Origin: Pterois miles
Taxonomy: Eukaryota > Chordata > Actinopteri > Perciformes > Scorpaenidae
DNA length: 64,000 nt
Assembly: GCA_947000775.1 (NCBI GenBank)
Contig: CAMQGK010000567.1
Coordinates: forward strand, 13,680,501-13,744,500
Reading direction: 5' to 3'
Part shown: positions 10,663-21,302 of the stretch, one piece after another
Layout of the letters: every line of letters starts with the position of its first letter
Numbering within the stretch: the stretch's first letter is position 1
Notes under the pieces: model-generated
Database searches by the model: none
The model's input: only the letters and a program-made list of their open reading frames with translations
What the model was told of the DNA's origin: nothing
Position numbers and translations under genes: made by a program

Positions 10663-11640
10663 TAGGGATGCACAATGTATATTGGGCCCAATAAATTATC
10701 AGCTGATTATAGGAAATTTATATTAATATGTATTATTTGCTGATAATATGAAACCAAATTACCGTATTTTTCACACTATAAGGCGCACCGGATTATAAGG
10801 CGCATTAAGCGAAACAAAACGGTCAGATAAGTCAGACTTTATTCAATTCATTTAATAGCTCAATAACTTCAATAACTCTCAACATTTTTCAGTTGTAACA
10901 CAGGAAATACAAAACTATAGACTCACTTTTAAGTTCGTTCCTCTTCCACAAATCCATCAAATCCTTCATCATCAGTGTCGGAGTTAAACAATTTGGCGAT
11001 TTTAAGTGGGCCTTAGAGTGTGAAAAATACGGTAATTTGGTTTCATATTATCAGCAAATAATACATATTAATATAAATTTCCTGTACTTTCACTGGCGCA
11101 ACAAATGCAGCGTCTACACGTTCAGATAGAGTAGGTGGCGGTATGCGCTTTTAAAGTTTGTTTGCGATCTGCCAATAAACACAGGATGCATTTTACCAGA
11201 AAAAGTAGTGATGTCAATTCTATTTGTGTGTCAGTAACATTACTAGTGGTGAAACATGTGACCAAACGTAGCAGTACATTCAGTTCGGCTCTGCGTGTGC
11301 GGTCAGCAGGTAGGTCAGTGGAACATATCGTCATTCCAACCCGACACAAACTAAATAAAACTCGCCGAAACCGTCATGGTTGGTGCTTCCACTGTTCCAC
11401 AAATATGGCTGAAATAAACTCTTAACCCACAGCGTTAGATGGGAAAATGTGCCGACCTCTGCTACGAATAATAATCAAATAAGTTCCAATGATTTTCAAA
11501 TAGTATTTTTGCTTTGAATGGACATCCCCAATATGAACTTCTTTTTTAAATATAAAATGTGATCATTATAGGTTATTGTATCGGGCACGAGAAGCTGGTA
11601 ATCATCAGTTATTGGCTGAAAAAAAAAACCATATCATGCA
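10663..11640. mobile_element. Degenerate hAT-like element enclosing a nested insertion
   Basis: The left end reads TAGGGATGCACAATGTATAT and the right end ATATCATGCATCCTTTG, imperfect inverted copies of a hAT terminal motif common in teleosts. Internal blocks such as 'gtaggtggcggtatgcgc' are also seen in fish repeats. The assignment to one single element is uncertain because the interior is rearranged by the insertion at 10762-11032. Confidence 0.45.
10762..11032. mobile_element. Small TA-flanked DNA transposon remnant (pogo/Tc1-like) at the centre of a palindrome
   Basis: The inverted ends are CCGTATTTTTCACACTATAA and TTAGAGTGTGAAAAATACGG with one mismatch, flanked by TA on both sides (10760-10761 and 11033-11034), the target of the Tc1/mariner/pogo group. 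On the minus strand a short open stretch reads KLFNSDTDDEGFDGFVEEE, an acidic tail of the kind found at the C-terminus of pogo-type transposases; this is a family inference. The sequence outside the element is a perfect inverted repeat (see findings). Confidence 0.6.
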
Positions 11641-12530
11641 TCCTTTGTAACCCTGGTACTGTAAATCTGTGTATACATGCAATGGCTCCCCTACACCTCC
11701 CTGTAAATGTTGTAGTGATTCTGCTTCCTGACTAATCCACTTATTCAGACTTCTAGAGGCTACGTGGTGCCCAGTTTCAGTTTTAGTCTGACTTTGGATG
11801 GTACGTCACTCTTTTCCTTCTGCCACTCTGCTGTCACAGCGAGTAATGCGTTCCTTGTCTGAAGTCCGTGTCCTGCGCATGCACGCATGTAAAAAAAGCT
11901 GACTGTAACCTGGTTACTTAGGTGCATGCAAACACACTGACTGAACCAAATTACTGTTGAACCCAAGAGTATTAACACCCAACTCTGCAGCTCTGCAGGT
12001 TTTTTAGCTTCTTTCAGCTCCTTGTTTTGGTTTTATAGCATGCACGGTTGCTGAATCATTCATTCTGAGCTGCCTTGAATCAACAGGAAGTTGTTTCCAA
12101 CACTACTGATAAACCCACTTAAGGCTGTGTGTCCAACACCAAAGCAACAAGATGGTGATGAAATTTAAATGTGGAAAAGCCACATATTGTCCACTGTATG
12201 GTGGAGACTAAAACAGAGCAGAAAGAAGAATGTATATTGGACACCGTAGACATTAAACATTTATAAGGCCATAGTAGGTTCAGCCTGTGGGTTTGTCAGC
12301 TTGTTGTTGAGTTTCCAAAAAGTTAATGCTTTGTGTGTTGTTTTGGTCAGTCAGTAGCTGCGCTCCTCTGACAAAAGTGTATTTTTATTGCTTTAACAAA
12401 CTGTCTGATGATAAGTCATAGTGAGTATGACTTAATGGTGCTGATTTAACAGCCATTGTTGCCTTATTGCCTCTTTTTAAATTCTACAATCAACACAACC
12501 CCTTTGCTCACAAGACCAAATTTTAAAATG

Positions 12531-13665
12531 CTGGTATTTTTCAGCCTGGACCCTATTTTCCCATGTTTTTATGTCTTACTGACTAATAGGGACAGCAGCT
12601 TCTGAAACGGCAGCTGCTCTCAGGATGCAATACAGTGCTAATGGGGCAAGCTGGCAGCGTCATTTACATCCATTAAAAGTGCTTGTTTTTGCCATGACAG
12701 GCTCTGATGGTTATTGTAAGTGTTTGACGTTATGGAAAGAGACTCAAGGAGAAGTCTTTGGCGAAGCGACGTGCTGTCAGAAGACAACGGTGGAAAACAT
12801 CCATGGTGGAAAGGAGAAGGGCAGCCAGGCAGACTTTGTTGTTAGAGTACAGAAAGCGTAGCTCAGTGTAATTTAAAAGATTGTCACTGTCATGGCTGAA
12901 TATTTCTGATTTCTGATCATTTCTACAATGCGGATGAGGCCTTTGAATCGATGGGCGCCTGTATATATTTGAGCCCGAGTACACTATTCAGATTTTACAA
13001 TGAGACTTCTCCTTGAGCAGGACTTGGACATAAATAATTGCCTGTATCAAGTGAAAGGTAAGAAGCAGACCTTATTTCTCTGTGGGGTCCGTTCCATAAT
13101 GTTGTCAGACACTTATAATAACAATCTGAGCCTCTCAGTGGCAAAAACAAGCACTTTTAGTGGAGGTAACATTACACTGACGCTGCTCACTCGCCCTCGC
13201 AGCTCATCTTGTGGCTGCTGTCTACAGAGCTCTCCCTCCATAGTGGACCAATGTCGGAAATGGTTGTTCCCATTAGAAGAAGAAGATCAACCTTTATTAG
13301 TCCCACAGTGGGGAAATTCAATTTACACTCTGTTTAACTTATACATGGTACATGCACACAAACACACACACACACATGCAGTAATGGAGAGATGTCAGAG
13401 TGAGGGGGCTGCTCCAGACAAGCGCCCCGAGCAGTTGGGGGTTTGGTGCCTTGCTCAGGGGCACCTCGGCAGTGCCCAAGAGGTAAACTGGCACCTCTCC
13501 AGCTACCAGTTCACACTCAGTTTTTGGTCCATGTCGGGACTTGAACCGGTGACCTTCCGATTCCCAAGCCAACTCCCTACAGACTGAGCTACTGCCGCCC
13601 CCAATTAGTTACTTAGACACAAAAACACAAAAACATGTAAAAATAGGGTCCAGGTTGAAAAATAT
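12531..13665. mobile_element. Long-inverted-repeat (fold-back) element, copy 1
   Basis: The outer ends 'tatttttcagcctggaccc' and 'gggtccaggttgaaaaat' are inverted copies. Further in, 'aaaagtgcttgtttttgcca' (about 12676) is mirrored by 'ggcaaaaacaagcactttt' (about 13140), so the inverted repeats are long. A SINE (13276-13602) was inserted later in its right part. A related copy lies in tyk2 at 48245-48983. Confidence 0.65.
13276..13602 (-). mobile_element. tRNA-derived SINE, family 1, copy 1
   Basis: Read on the minus strand it starts GGGGGCGGCAGTAGCTCAGT, with a pol III A-box-like part and a B-box (GGTTCAAGTCC), followed by an unrelated body and an AAGAAGAAG-like tail. The body includes the block that on + reads 'gagcagttgggggtttggtg'. 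It shares this structure with four other copies in the window. Confidence 0.85.
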
Positions 13666-14340
13666 TGAAGTTACCCTCCAAACTTCAGGTGTCTGGTGAT
13701 AAGTCATAGGATGTATGACTGGGTACTACTTAATGGTACTGATTCAACATCATTCATTATTGCCTTATTTTTTTTTTATTCTACATGCTTCTGCCACAAC
13801 TGACTAAATTTTAAGGCAAAACTGGAGTTGCTCTGCATGATGATTTTATCCACTCAGGTATATCTTATTTTTATTTCTCCCTACCAACTTTCCAAACACT
13901 ACAATACATCTATAGTCATTACTTGACAGTGAACTCTGCACACAGCAATGGGGCACAATGTTGATAATACTTGTTTTATTATTATTATTGTACGATTACA
14001 TTCTTCTCATTTCATGTTGTGTAAAACAATTTTTACCAAATGTTTTTTTTTAAGATGTGCTGGTGCAGCTCTGGAATGTTGAATTATTTTTGCACTGAAA
14101 AGACTGACCGTGCCATTTCTGTGTTGATGTGCCTACAATTTTATATGATAAGACGATCAGTTATTGAATTGACCTTATTATGAGCCACTAAATCCTGTGT
14201 TGACATACTGTGCTGATTGTCTGATGTACCAGTAAAAAAAGTACAGAATGCTGATTACTTTTTGTAATTATTATGAAAGTTGAATTAATTGGAAAAGGCA
14301 TAGTTTGAGCGATATGAGATATTTTATTTTCTTTATTTTT

Positions 14341-14655
14341 GGGGGGGGAGTAGCTAGTCCTTAAGGACTTGGGTTAGGATGTGGAGGACCCGGGTTCAAA
14401 TCCCCCATGGACCAAGACCAACTGGTTGCTGGAGAGGTGCCAGTTTACCTCTTGGGCACTGCCGAGGTGCCCCTGAGCAAGGCACCACACCCCCAACTGC
14501 TCTGGGCGCTTGTCAGGAGCAGCCCCCTCACTCTGACATCTCTCCATTGACATGTATATGTACTATGTACTGTGTACTGTGAACAACAGAGTGTAAAACT
14601 GAATTTCCCCACTGTGGGACTAGTAAAGGAATATCTTTCTTTCTTTCTTTCTTTA
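14341..14655 (+). mobile_element. tRNA-derived SINE, family 1, copy 2
   Basis: Same family as 13276-13602, here on the plus strand: degenerate head 'gagtagctagtccttaagga', B-box GGGTTCAAATCC, body with 'caccacacccccaactgctc', and a TTTC-type microsatellite tail at 14633-14655. Confidence 0.85.
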
Positions 14656-14673
14656 AAGGGACTGTACACTACA

Positions 14674-14960
14674 GGGGCTGCACGGTGGTGCAGTGGTTAA
14701 TGCTGTTGCCTCGCAGCAAGAGGGTCGCAGGTTTGATTCCGGCTTGGGACTCTTCTGTGTGGAGTTTGCATGTTCTCAGTCTCACAGTCCAAAGACATGC
14801 TGTTTAGGTTAATTGATTACTATAAATTGCCCGTAGGTGTGGATGTGAGCGTGAATGGTTGTCTGTCTATATGTTGTCTGTCTCTATGTGCCCTGCGATG
14901 GACTGGCGACCTGTCCAGGGTGAACCCCGCCTTCGCCCAGTGCCAGCTGGGATCAAGATT
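14674..14960 (+). mobile_element. SINE, family 2 (tRNA-like head)
   Basis: The head GGGGCTGCACGGTGGTGCAG followed by GTGGTTAATGCTGTTGCCTC and a B-box-like GGTTTGATTCC is the start of a widespread teleost SINE. The 3' part 'gactggcgacctgtccaggg' and 'cgcccagtgccagctgggat' is its conserved tail. A tail-only fragment is found at 42755-42867. Confidence 0.8.
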
Positions 14961-16882
14961 ATCACTCCATAAATCAGAAAATACTGTCAGCCATAAAAAA
15001 ATACATTTTTGATATGTTTTTAGGAATAAAATGGCCAATAAATCAGGCTATGGATGATATGTGAACAAAGCCGCCTGAAATCCCTCTACTGAAGTGGAGA
15101 TTTCTGGCTCAGAGTCTGACCCCCCCATGAAAACTGTAACATTTAAATATGCAAATGAGGCATTATCTAATGTAAATATTTGATGAATTTCGGAGAAATC
15201 TCCAGATGCATATAGAAAAAGTAGTAAAATAAACACCTAAAGGTGTGTTTGGATGATTTCTTTCCATCAGTCTGAAATAAGGCGTCTTATAGAGGTAAAA
15301 TAGGCCCAAATTTTTGACCAATAAATTGGTCAGTGCAAATTGAGCATTGCATGAAAAATAAATGATTTTTCAAACAATTAACTTCTCTGTCAGTGACATC
15401 CTGAGGCAAACTACTGATTGAGGCAGTCAAACCAGTGTCTGCATGTCTATGTTTCACTGCCACCTTTTGTCAGCTTTTCTCTCTGGCTTACTTATACAGT
15501 GCTGAGGCTGCCATACTAATTAGTCCTGCACAAAGTGAATGTAAAGGAGAGCCTACGGTTGCCAGTATAAACCTATTTCTTTTCTGAACCATGTTCTTTA
15601 TGTTCAGTGCCTGTCATTCCCACTAGAGGTTTTGCCAGAAAGCTGTTTGTGTACGCTCTCACTGTGTTGCCATAACAACCTGGCAGAGTGAATATTGCTC
15701 AATTTGTCCTGGAGTTTAAAAAAAAAGTTGTATTATAGAAACACAAGTTTAACATGTTTCTCTAAAGAGCTTGAAGAGAGAACATGAAGTGCACATCTGT
15801 CCATTGAGATTCCCCAGCTGTGCTCTCCATGAACACACCAGAAAAAGCATCCGATTACTCGCTCACTTGCACTGCGGTTGCGGTCAGAGCGGCTACGCTG
15901 TGTAGCATTCTGGTCACAGTGTGAGACTTACAAGCTACATGCTGCACCAACACTGCTGCCTGCTGGGACTCCACAAAGCATGGAGTTCAGAGGAGACAAG
16001 TATGCACGCAGAACCCAAAAACAAGCTTTTTGACCACAGCCAGTCATCATGATTAGACAGCCAAACAACAGATTAAATCACTGGGTTGAAAGCATAACAT
16101 GATCACACATAACGCTGCAATTACAGAATATTAAACTCACTGCTGACTCAAAAAGATAGTACTAAAGTTGAGTTTTAAGACTATATTTAAATGTCTTTCA
16201 GTTTAATGAAGAAAAGAATGATGATTTCAACTTTCAATACCTGATATATACTTCAAATATACATTTTGTCAACCACACTTTGCTCTGCTTACGCTATAAT
16301 AAACTGAAAATGGTAAATGTGCATGCTAAGCACAGTATTATGTACAGTATTGTGCTGCTGTGGTGGGCCTGTTGTATACCTACATTATCCCTGTTGGTAC
16401 ATTTACTGTTTGTAATTTCCTGCTAAAATGCTTTTAAGCGTTTTATACTATACTTACTTATAAGCAACTTCATAGCTTCTTCCCATGGCTGTGAAGAGAC
16501 TGCTGCATGGGTCATGATTACATGATTCTCTGCGACTGCACTTTATTATTATTTATTATTTAATACTACCTCGTCCTCTGACTGCGACACTACAGCTGCT
16601 ACAAGAGATGCTGCCAAATGGAATTTCGTTGTATTCTTATATATAATGATAATAAAGCTTCTTAAATCTTAAAATCAGTGCAGTACAAAGAATCAGGCTG
16701 TGTTTTTCAGAGTCCTGCCACCTGTTGAATTTCCCTCTTTCGTTTCACCCCCCACCCCCAAAGTCAGCTGGGATGAAGGGGGCCCTTTTGTCCCAACATC
16801 GTTCCCTGTTGAGTTGCTAAGTTGCTTGTTCAAGTTGGAATTTTCTCTCTCTCTCTCTCGACGGCTCGGTGCAGAAAATAAC

Positions 16883-19800
16883 ATGGGAAACAACTTTCTG
16901 AAATGGATTCTGACACTTTGCATGTTTTACTCAGGTAAGATGTTATTTTTTTATCACTTGTTGGGGTTATAGATTATGTTTGGTGTTTATGAAATAGTGG
17001 TGATGTAACAGGTAAACCATAACCTCTAGTTGGTGATAATATAAATATGAGAACGGCCGACAGAGCAACAAGTTAATTACATTACATTTTGATTAGTTTT
17101 GTGTTTATTATAGACCTTTGCAGCATGGAAATATGCCTGTTTGTATTTGGATGGCTGCACTATATTTAAAGCTAACTTGATGTTACTGTAGGTCAGATTC
17201 TGCAGTCCTGTATATCAGGGACCCCTGTTACCCTCACATAATTGTAACACTGATGAAACATGCTAGTCTACAACAGGTGAGCTAAGATAAAATGAGATAA
17301 TCCTTAATTAGTCCCACAGTGAGAAAATTTGCAGGATTACAGCCACAAAGGTGTAAAGCACAAACAACAAGAGGCATCAGTAAAAAAACAAAAGACGATC
17401 TAGTAAATAAGCAGGTAAGAATAAATACATAGTAAGTAGATAAAGAGCAAAAAAAAAAAAAGATATAAAGAAAATAGACATTGAGTGGGTGTGTTATTTC
17501 ACATATATGAAATGTTGATATTGCACATCTGAATCATTTGCTAATTACCTCAGTCGGCCTAGTCAGGCCACAGTCAGTCGCACCATTCTCACTCGCCACT
17601 TAGCTTCATTCCAGATGGCCATGTCGTGAAAATATCTGTGTATTGGAATGGTCAGATGAGATAAAAATCCAAAATAAAAAGAGCCTTCTGTGTTTTTCCT
17701 GTAGACTTTGCTTTTTTGCGTGTTTCCTGCCGATTAAACTCGCTGAATTGGCTGAAAATATTTAAACATGGGCAGATGATAGCCTAAAACTAGGTTGACA
17801 GAAGACTTTCGCTGCACCATAAGAAGTGTCATTATGGTAAGGATGGCCACTGAGTGAAGTGAACGGCGTTACCACAGTTTTACACTTGGCAGCTTACATT
17901 ATCACAGTCTTAGAAGGGGAGGAGTGAGCAGGGGGAAGTCAGTTGGTTGCAATCTGTAACCACACCACTAGATGCTGCCAAAACTAACACACTGTACCTT
18001 AAACTAGACCCACAAAGTGTATGTTTTGCTGCCATGGCACAGAAATAAGCAAAATAGCTATAAATTAATTATTATACACCTGCATATTTTAGAACTATTA
18101 GCCAATTCCTGATGTACACTGTATTTCCTGTGTGTATTATAACAGCGTACAAAATAGCTTCCACTTGATTGTATACTAAAAATGACAGGTGTAAAGAAGG
18201 TCGTGATGATGATGATGATGTTGATGATGATGATGATGATGATGATGTTGTGTGTCTCAGTGTCAGGTGAAGGTTGCTCCCTCATCCTCAAGCCCTCCAG
18301 GGTCGTAGTGGGCTTCGGGGAGCCGGTGTCGGTCAGCTGCGAGGCTGCTCGCCCGGTGCGTGTGCTGGGCTGGGAATCGGCCATCAGTGCTGCACACACT
18401 CAGCAGGACCTGTCCGTCCAGTGGAAGGTAGACAGCCTCATTGACTGGATAGAGGAGCCCATCTGTTATGGTGTTTTCTTCACAGCTCCCAGACAGTGCG
18501 AGGAGAAACTCAACCTGGTCCTCTACAGTGAGTTAGCTCTTGTTTAAATATGCAACGTAGAAATGGATGACGCACATTGTTTGAACTTTGGGTGTGTTAT
18601 TCCACTAGAAACCCCAGATAGCGTCTCCATCCGGCCTGTGAACCACACTGGCCCCATGGTGGAAGGAAAGGAGTACCAGCTGCTCTGTGAGGTTCAGAAC
18701 ATCGCTCCGGTCCAGTACCTCACCCTGAGGTGGTACAAGGGGCAGACGGAGGTTTATAACCACTCCTTCTCCGACCTCACGTCTTCCTCGCCTGTCCAGG
18801 TATCCTCCATCCTCATGGTCACACCAACCAAAGCCGAGAATGGAGCTCATTACAGGTGCGTAGCAGAGTTGGAGCTCGGACCAGAGGGACCACAACCACC
18901 TCCGACTGTGACCTCAGAGCCTCTTAATGCCTCCGTGTACTGTAAGTCATGAAGCTAATCTAAAAAAGTGATCATATGTTTAATACATTTGTGCCAAATC
19001 AAGTGTTTACTTTCCTTTAGTGGAAGTTTTCTCTGGGCTTGCCGAAGCACAAAGACAGTTTCTTATTGGTCAAATTGTTTGGTTAAAACATGAGTTTTTC
19101 TTATATCCATCTGGGCAGATGCTGACTACAGTTTTTGCAATAGACTCTGTTATATTTTAGGAAAAACATCAATAGTCTCATGTGCCCAAAGACTATATAT
19201 CATATAAAAATCACAAGGAGAACAATCAAGTATCTGGTATCTATGAACTCTTAGCTGCTCGATCCATTCTGTGCACATACGTTCCTTGCTGGAAGACCTG
19301 CCCCTAACAAAGACTATAGAAGCAATGAGACTAAACCCTTTTTTGACAACAGCCGTTACCACCATTTCAGTCTAAAAATGCTTATTATATTTATTGTTCA
19401 ACACAGTTTCGGTAGAATATGACAAACTAATAGAAATAATTTAGTTTTACTTTTGTACGACACTTTGTAAGTTTTACTGGCATCTGGTTGATCCTTTCAC
19501 TCCAAAATGGCGGAAGTGTAGATGTGGGAACGAACGATTGACTTTCAGTTCTTGGCAATATACGTTCTTTGCAACTAAACATAAACGCTTATGGTAGGTA
19601 TCCAAACTGCGACTCTAAGGGAAGCTTCAGAGCTGCTGTGGCTGAGGAGAGCGACTCAATCATAGCAGCTCTGACGGCGAGCTACCCGGTCCAAACACCG
19701 GTAGTTTCATCATTAAATTCACCTCTAAAAATTTTTGAGGTGAGAAATCAACTGTGTAGATTTCGAATATCAGTTTTATGAAAACTGATTTATGTTTTCA

Positions 19801-20831
19801 GAGTTGAGAAGCTCCATAAATTGGCGCAACAGCAAGCTCACGCCTGCGAGGATTGTCAGCCAGCCACCTGGCCAGACACCTTCACAGAGCCAGAGCTTGC
19901 TGTCATAACAGTTTGCGGAGCTTCTCAACTCTGAATACATCAATATTTTTTTGTAAAACAATGTTTGAAATCTACAGTTTCTCACTTCAAAAACTCTCCG
20001 ACATGAATTTAATGATGAAAAAACATACTGGTGTTCCGACTGGGTAGCCTGCCTTTGGACTGCAGCTCTGAGGCTCCGGTTAGCATCATAGCTAAGCTAC
20101 CTACCATTAGCATTTAAGTTTAGAAGCCAGTAGCCAATCAGAGGCAGAGTAGGGGTGGGTCTTCCTGCACAAGCACAAAATGGATCAAGCAGCTGGAACG
20201 GAGCTGGTACTGTCATGCATATACAATGCAGAATAATTCATATGGAAAACATTTAATAAATGTTAGCATTTTTCCTCATTTAAAAAACCTGCTGATTTCA
20301 CTATTGATAAAAGTGTGATTTTTCACATGATCTAAAAATTTCAGCTCTACTTGCCCAAAGTATGTCTGTACCAAATTTTAAGACTTTTGTCCTATCAGAA
20401 CAAATATTGAGTCATTTTTCCTTATCGTACTAAATATAGTCTTTGGACCTCAGTGGGTTAATACATTGAAGTGATCCTGTGATCTTTGCTCTAGTTCCCC
20501 CAACGTTCCTTAGTCCTGAACCAGAGGTTTTGGACCTTGTAGCTGGTGCTGAAATCACCTTGAACTGCACTGCCACAGGAAACCCAACACCTGTGTACAG
20601 CTGGCAATCCTCCAACCCCATCCAGGAGAGGATGGAGGATGAAGCAGCACTTACCTCTTCCTCACTGCTGCCAGGGACCTACACCTGCACCGCCTCCAAC
20701 ACACTGGAGAAGAAGAGCAAGCAGTTCATTGTCAAGGCCAAGACCAAAGGTATGTGGAGACTCTGAAGTGCACAAGTTGTCTCTTTACTCTGCGTCCTAA
20801 TTAGCGTCTCCTTTTGCTTTTAGGTGTTTGA
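16883..20831 (+). CDS. ICAM-like protein C (three Ig domains, apparently secreted)
   Basis: Five exons, all phase 1: 16883-16934 (signal peptide MGNNFLKWILTLCMFYS), 18261-18527 (D1), 18609-18941 (D2), 20495-20749 (D3), 20824-20831 (Gly-Val-stop). The product is 304 aa with no membrane segment and no GPI-type hydrophobic tail. D1 has VSVSCEA and PICYGVF cysteine strands and a VLGWES strand matching MGWES of gene B and the integrin-contact strand of ICAM-1. D2 has LLCEVQN and YRCVAELELG with the GPQPPP linker shared with gene A; D3 has LNCTATGNPTPVYSW, nearly the same as DCTAAGNPTPVYSW in gene B. The similarities point to local duplication. The last intron is short (20750-20823) with a good acceptor 'ttttgcttttag'. 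A soluble ICAM could act as an integrin decoy; that role is inference. A skipped downstream membrane exon was not found before the AATAAA at 21297. Confidence 0.82.
17285..17380 (-). repeat. Retroelement 3'-tail fragment
   Basis: The block 'aatccttaattagtcccaca' followed by 'gtgagaaaatttgcagg' resembles the 'ctttattagtcccacagtgg' tail of the SINEs in this window and the 'tttattgactcc' tail at 55660. It has no tRNA-like head, so only a tail fragment is claimed. Confidence 0.4.
18204..18249 (+). repeat. (GAT)n microsatellite at the D1 acceptor of ICAM-like C
   Basis: Fifteen or so GAT/GTT triplets end about 10 bp before the D1 splice acceptor (exon at 18261). The usual pyrimidine tract is therefore reduced to 'ttgtgtgtctcag'. 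A second AG six bases on (18265-18266) would also keep the frame. Confidence 0.8.
19176..20462. mobile_element. Inverted-repeat element in the D2-D3 intron of ICAM-like C
   Basis: The left end 'tgcccaaagactatatatca' is mirrored by 'actaaatatagtctttggac' at the right, the ends of a common teleost element. In the interior, 'cagagttgagaagctccata' (about 19800) is mirrored by 'ggagcttctcaactctgaat' (about 19917), a second nested inverted repeat. It carries no coding capacity. Confidence 0.55.
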
Positions 20832-21296
20832 AACAAGAGATGTTGAGATGGGATCAGATGACCACATTGGACACAATCAGACTCCAACTATGGGGATTTT
20901 ACTGCTGCTGCCTTGGAAATGACAATGCATTCATGACTCAACAGATATTTATGAGGATCTTGCAGAATTAGATCTCATTTTTTAAAAATACATTTGAATA
21001 TACTATGTTTGGTAACTGTCATTTAATTTGTCAGTATTTTAACATGAACGCTTTCTGTGAGATAGATTGGTGGTTTAGGGTATAGTTTATGCTTTCCATG
21101 TGATATCCTGTCTCTAATTTATATATTTTTGCTAGACTTATTTTCGTATTAACTTGCAACATCGCAAATGTGTAGCTACTCTTCTTGATATAGCAATGAT
21201 GACTACCTTATCATTAATGTTTGCTGGGAATTTAATAGAAGATCAGCAGGCTATTACTGTAAATATGAACCATTTCTTAATTTTCTTATCTTTATG

Positions 21297-21302
21297 AATA
21301 AA
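21297..21302 (+). terminator. Polyadenylation signal of ICAM-like C
   Basis: AATAAA lies 466 bp after the stop codon, followed by AAGATAAATGG and a T-rich stretch 'tggttttacttattta' that can serve as the downstream element. It is the first canonical signal after the gene. Confidence 0.65.

Larger units (their letters stand above)
9969..16882. other. Intergenic repeat-rich region between ICAM-like B and C
   Basis: No gene was recognised in about 6.9 kb. It contains the 3'UTR of gene B (end not located), the nested elements near 10663-11640, a long-inverted-repeat element at 12531-13665 with a SINE inside it, a second SINE of that family at 14341-14655 and another SINE type at 14674-14960. Around 10290-10600 there is sequence resembling a repeat seen again near 17540-17800 ('gctgaattggctgaaaa'). 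From 14960 to 16690 I see AT-rich DNA with no exon-like structure. Confidence 0.5.

Noticed and set aside
13000..13587. A 195-codon plus-strand open frame
   Set aside because: It runs through the SINE at 13276-13602 in antisense and through the right arm of a fold-back element; open length here is due to repeat composition.
13540..13602. Possible tRNA genes at the SINE heads
   Set aside because: A-box and B-box-like sequences are present but the heads do not fold into a full cloverleaf with a matching acceptor stem and are followed by SINE bodies, so they are tRNA-derived, not tRNA genes.
16835..16860. NF-kB site before ICAM-like C
   Set aside because: 'ttggaattttctc' only matches half of the consensus and is followed by a CT microsatellite; not counted as a site.
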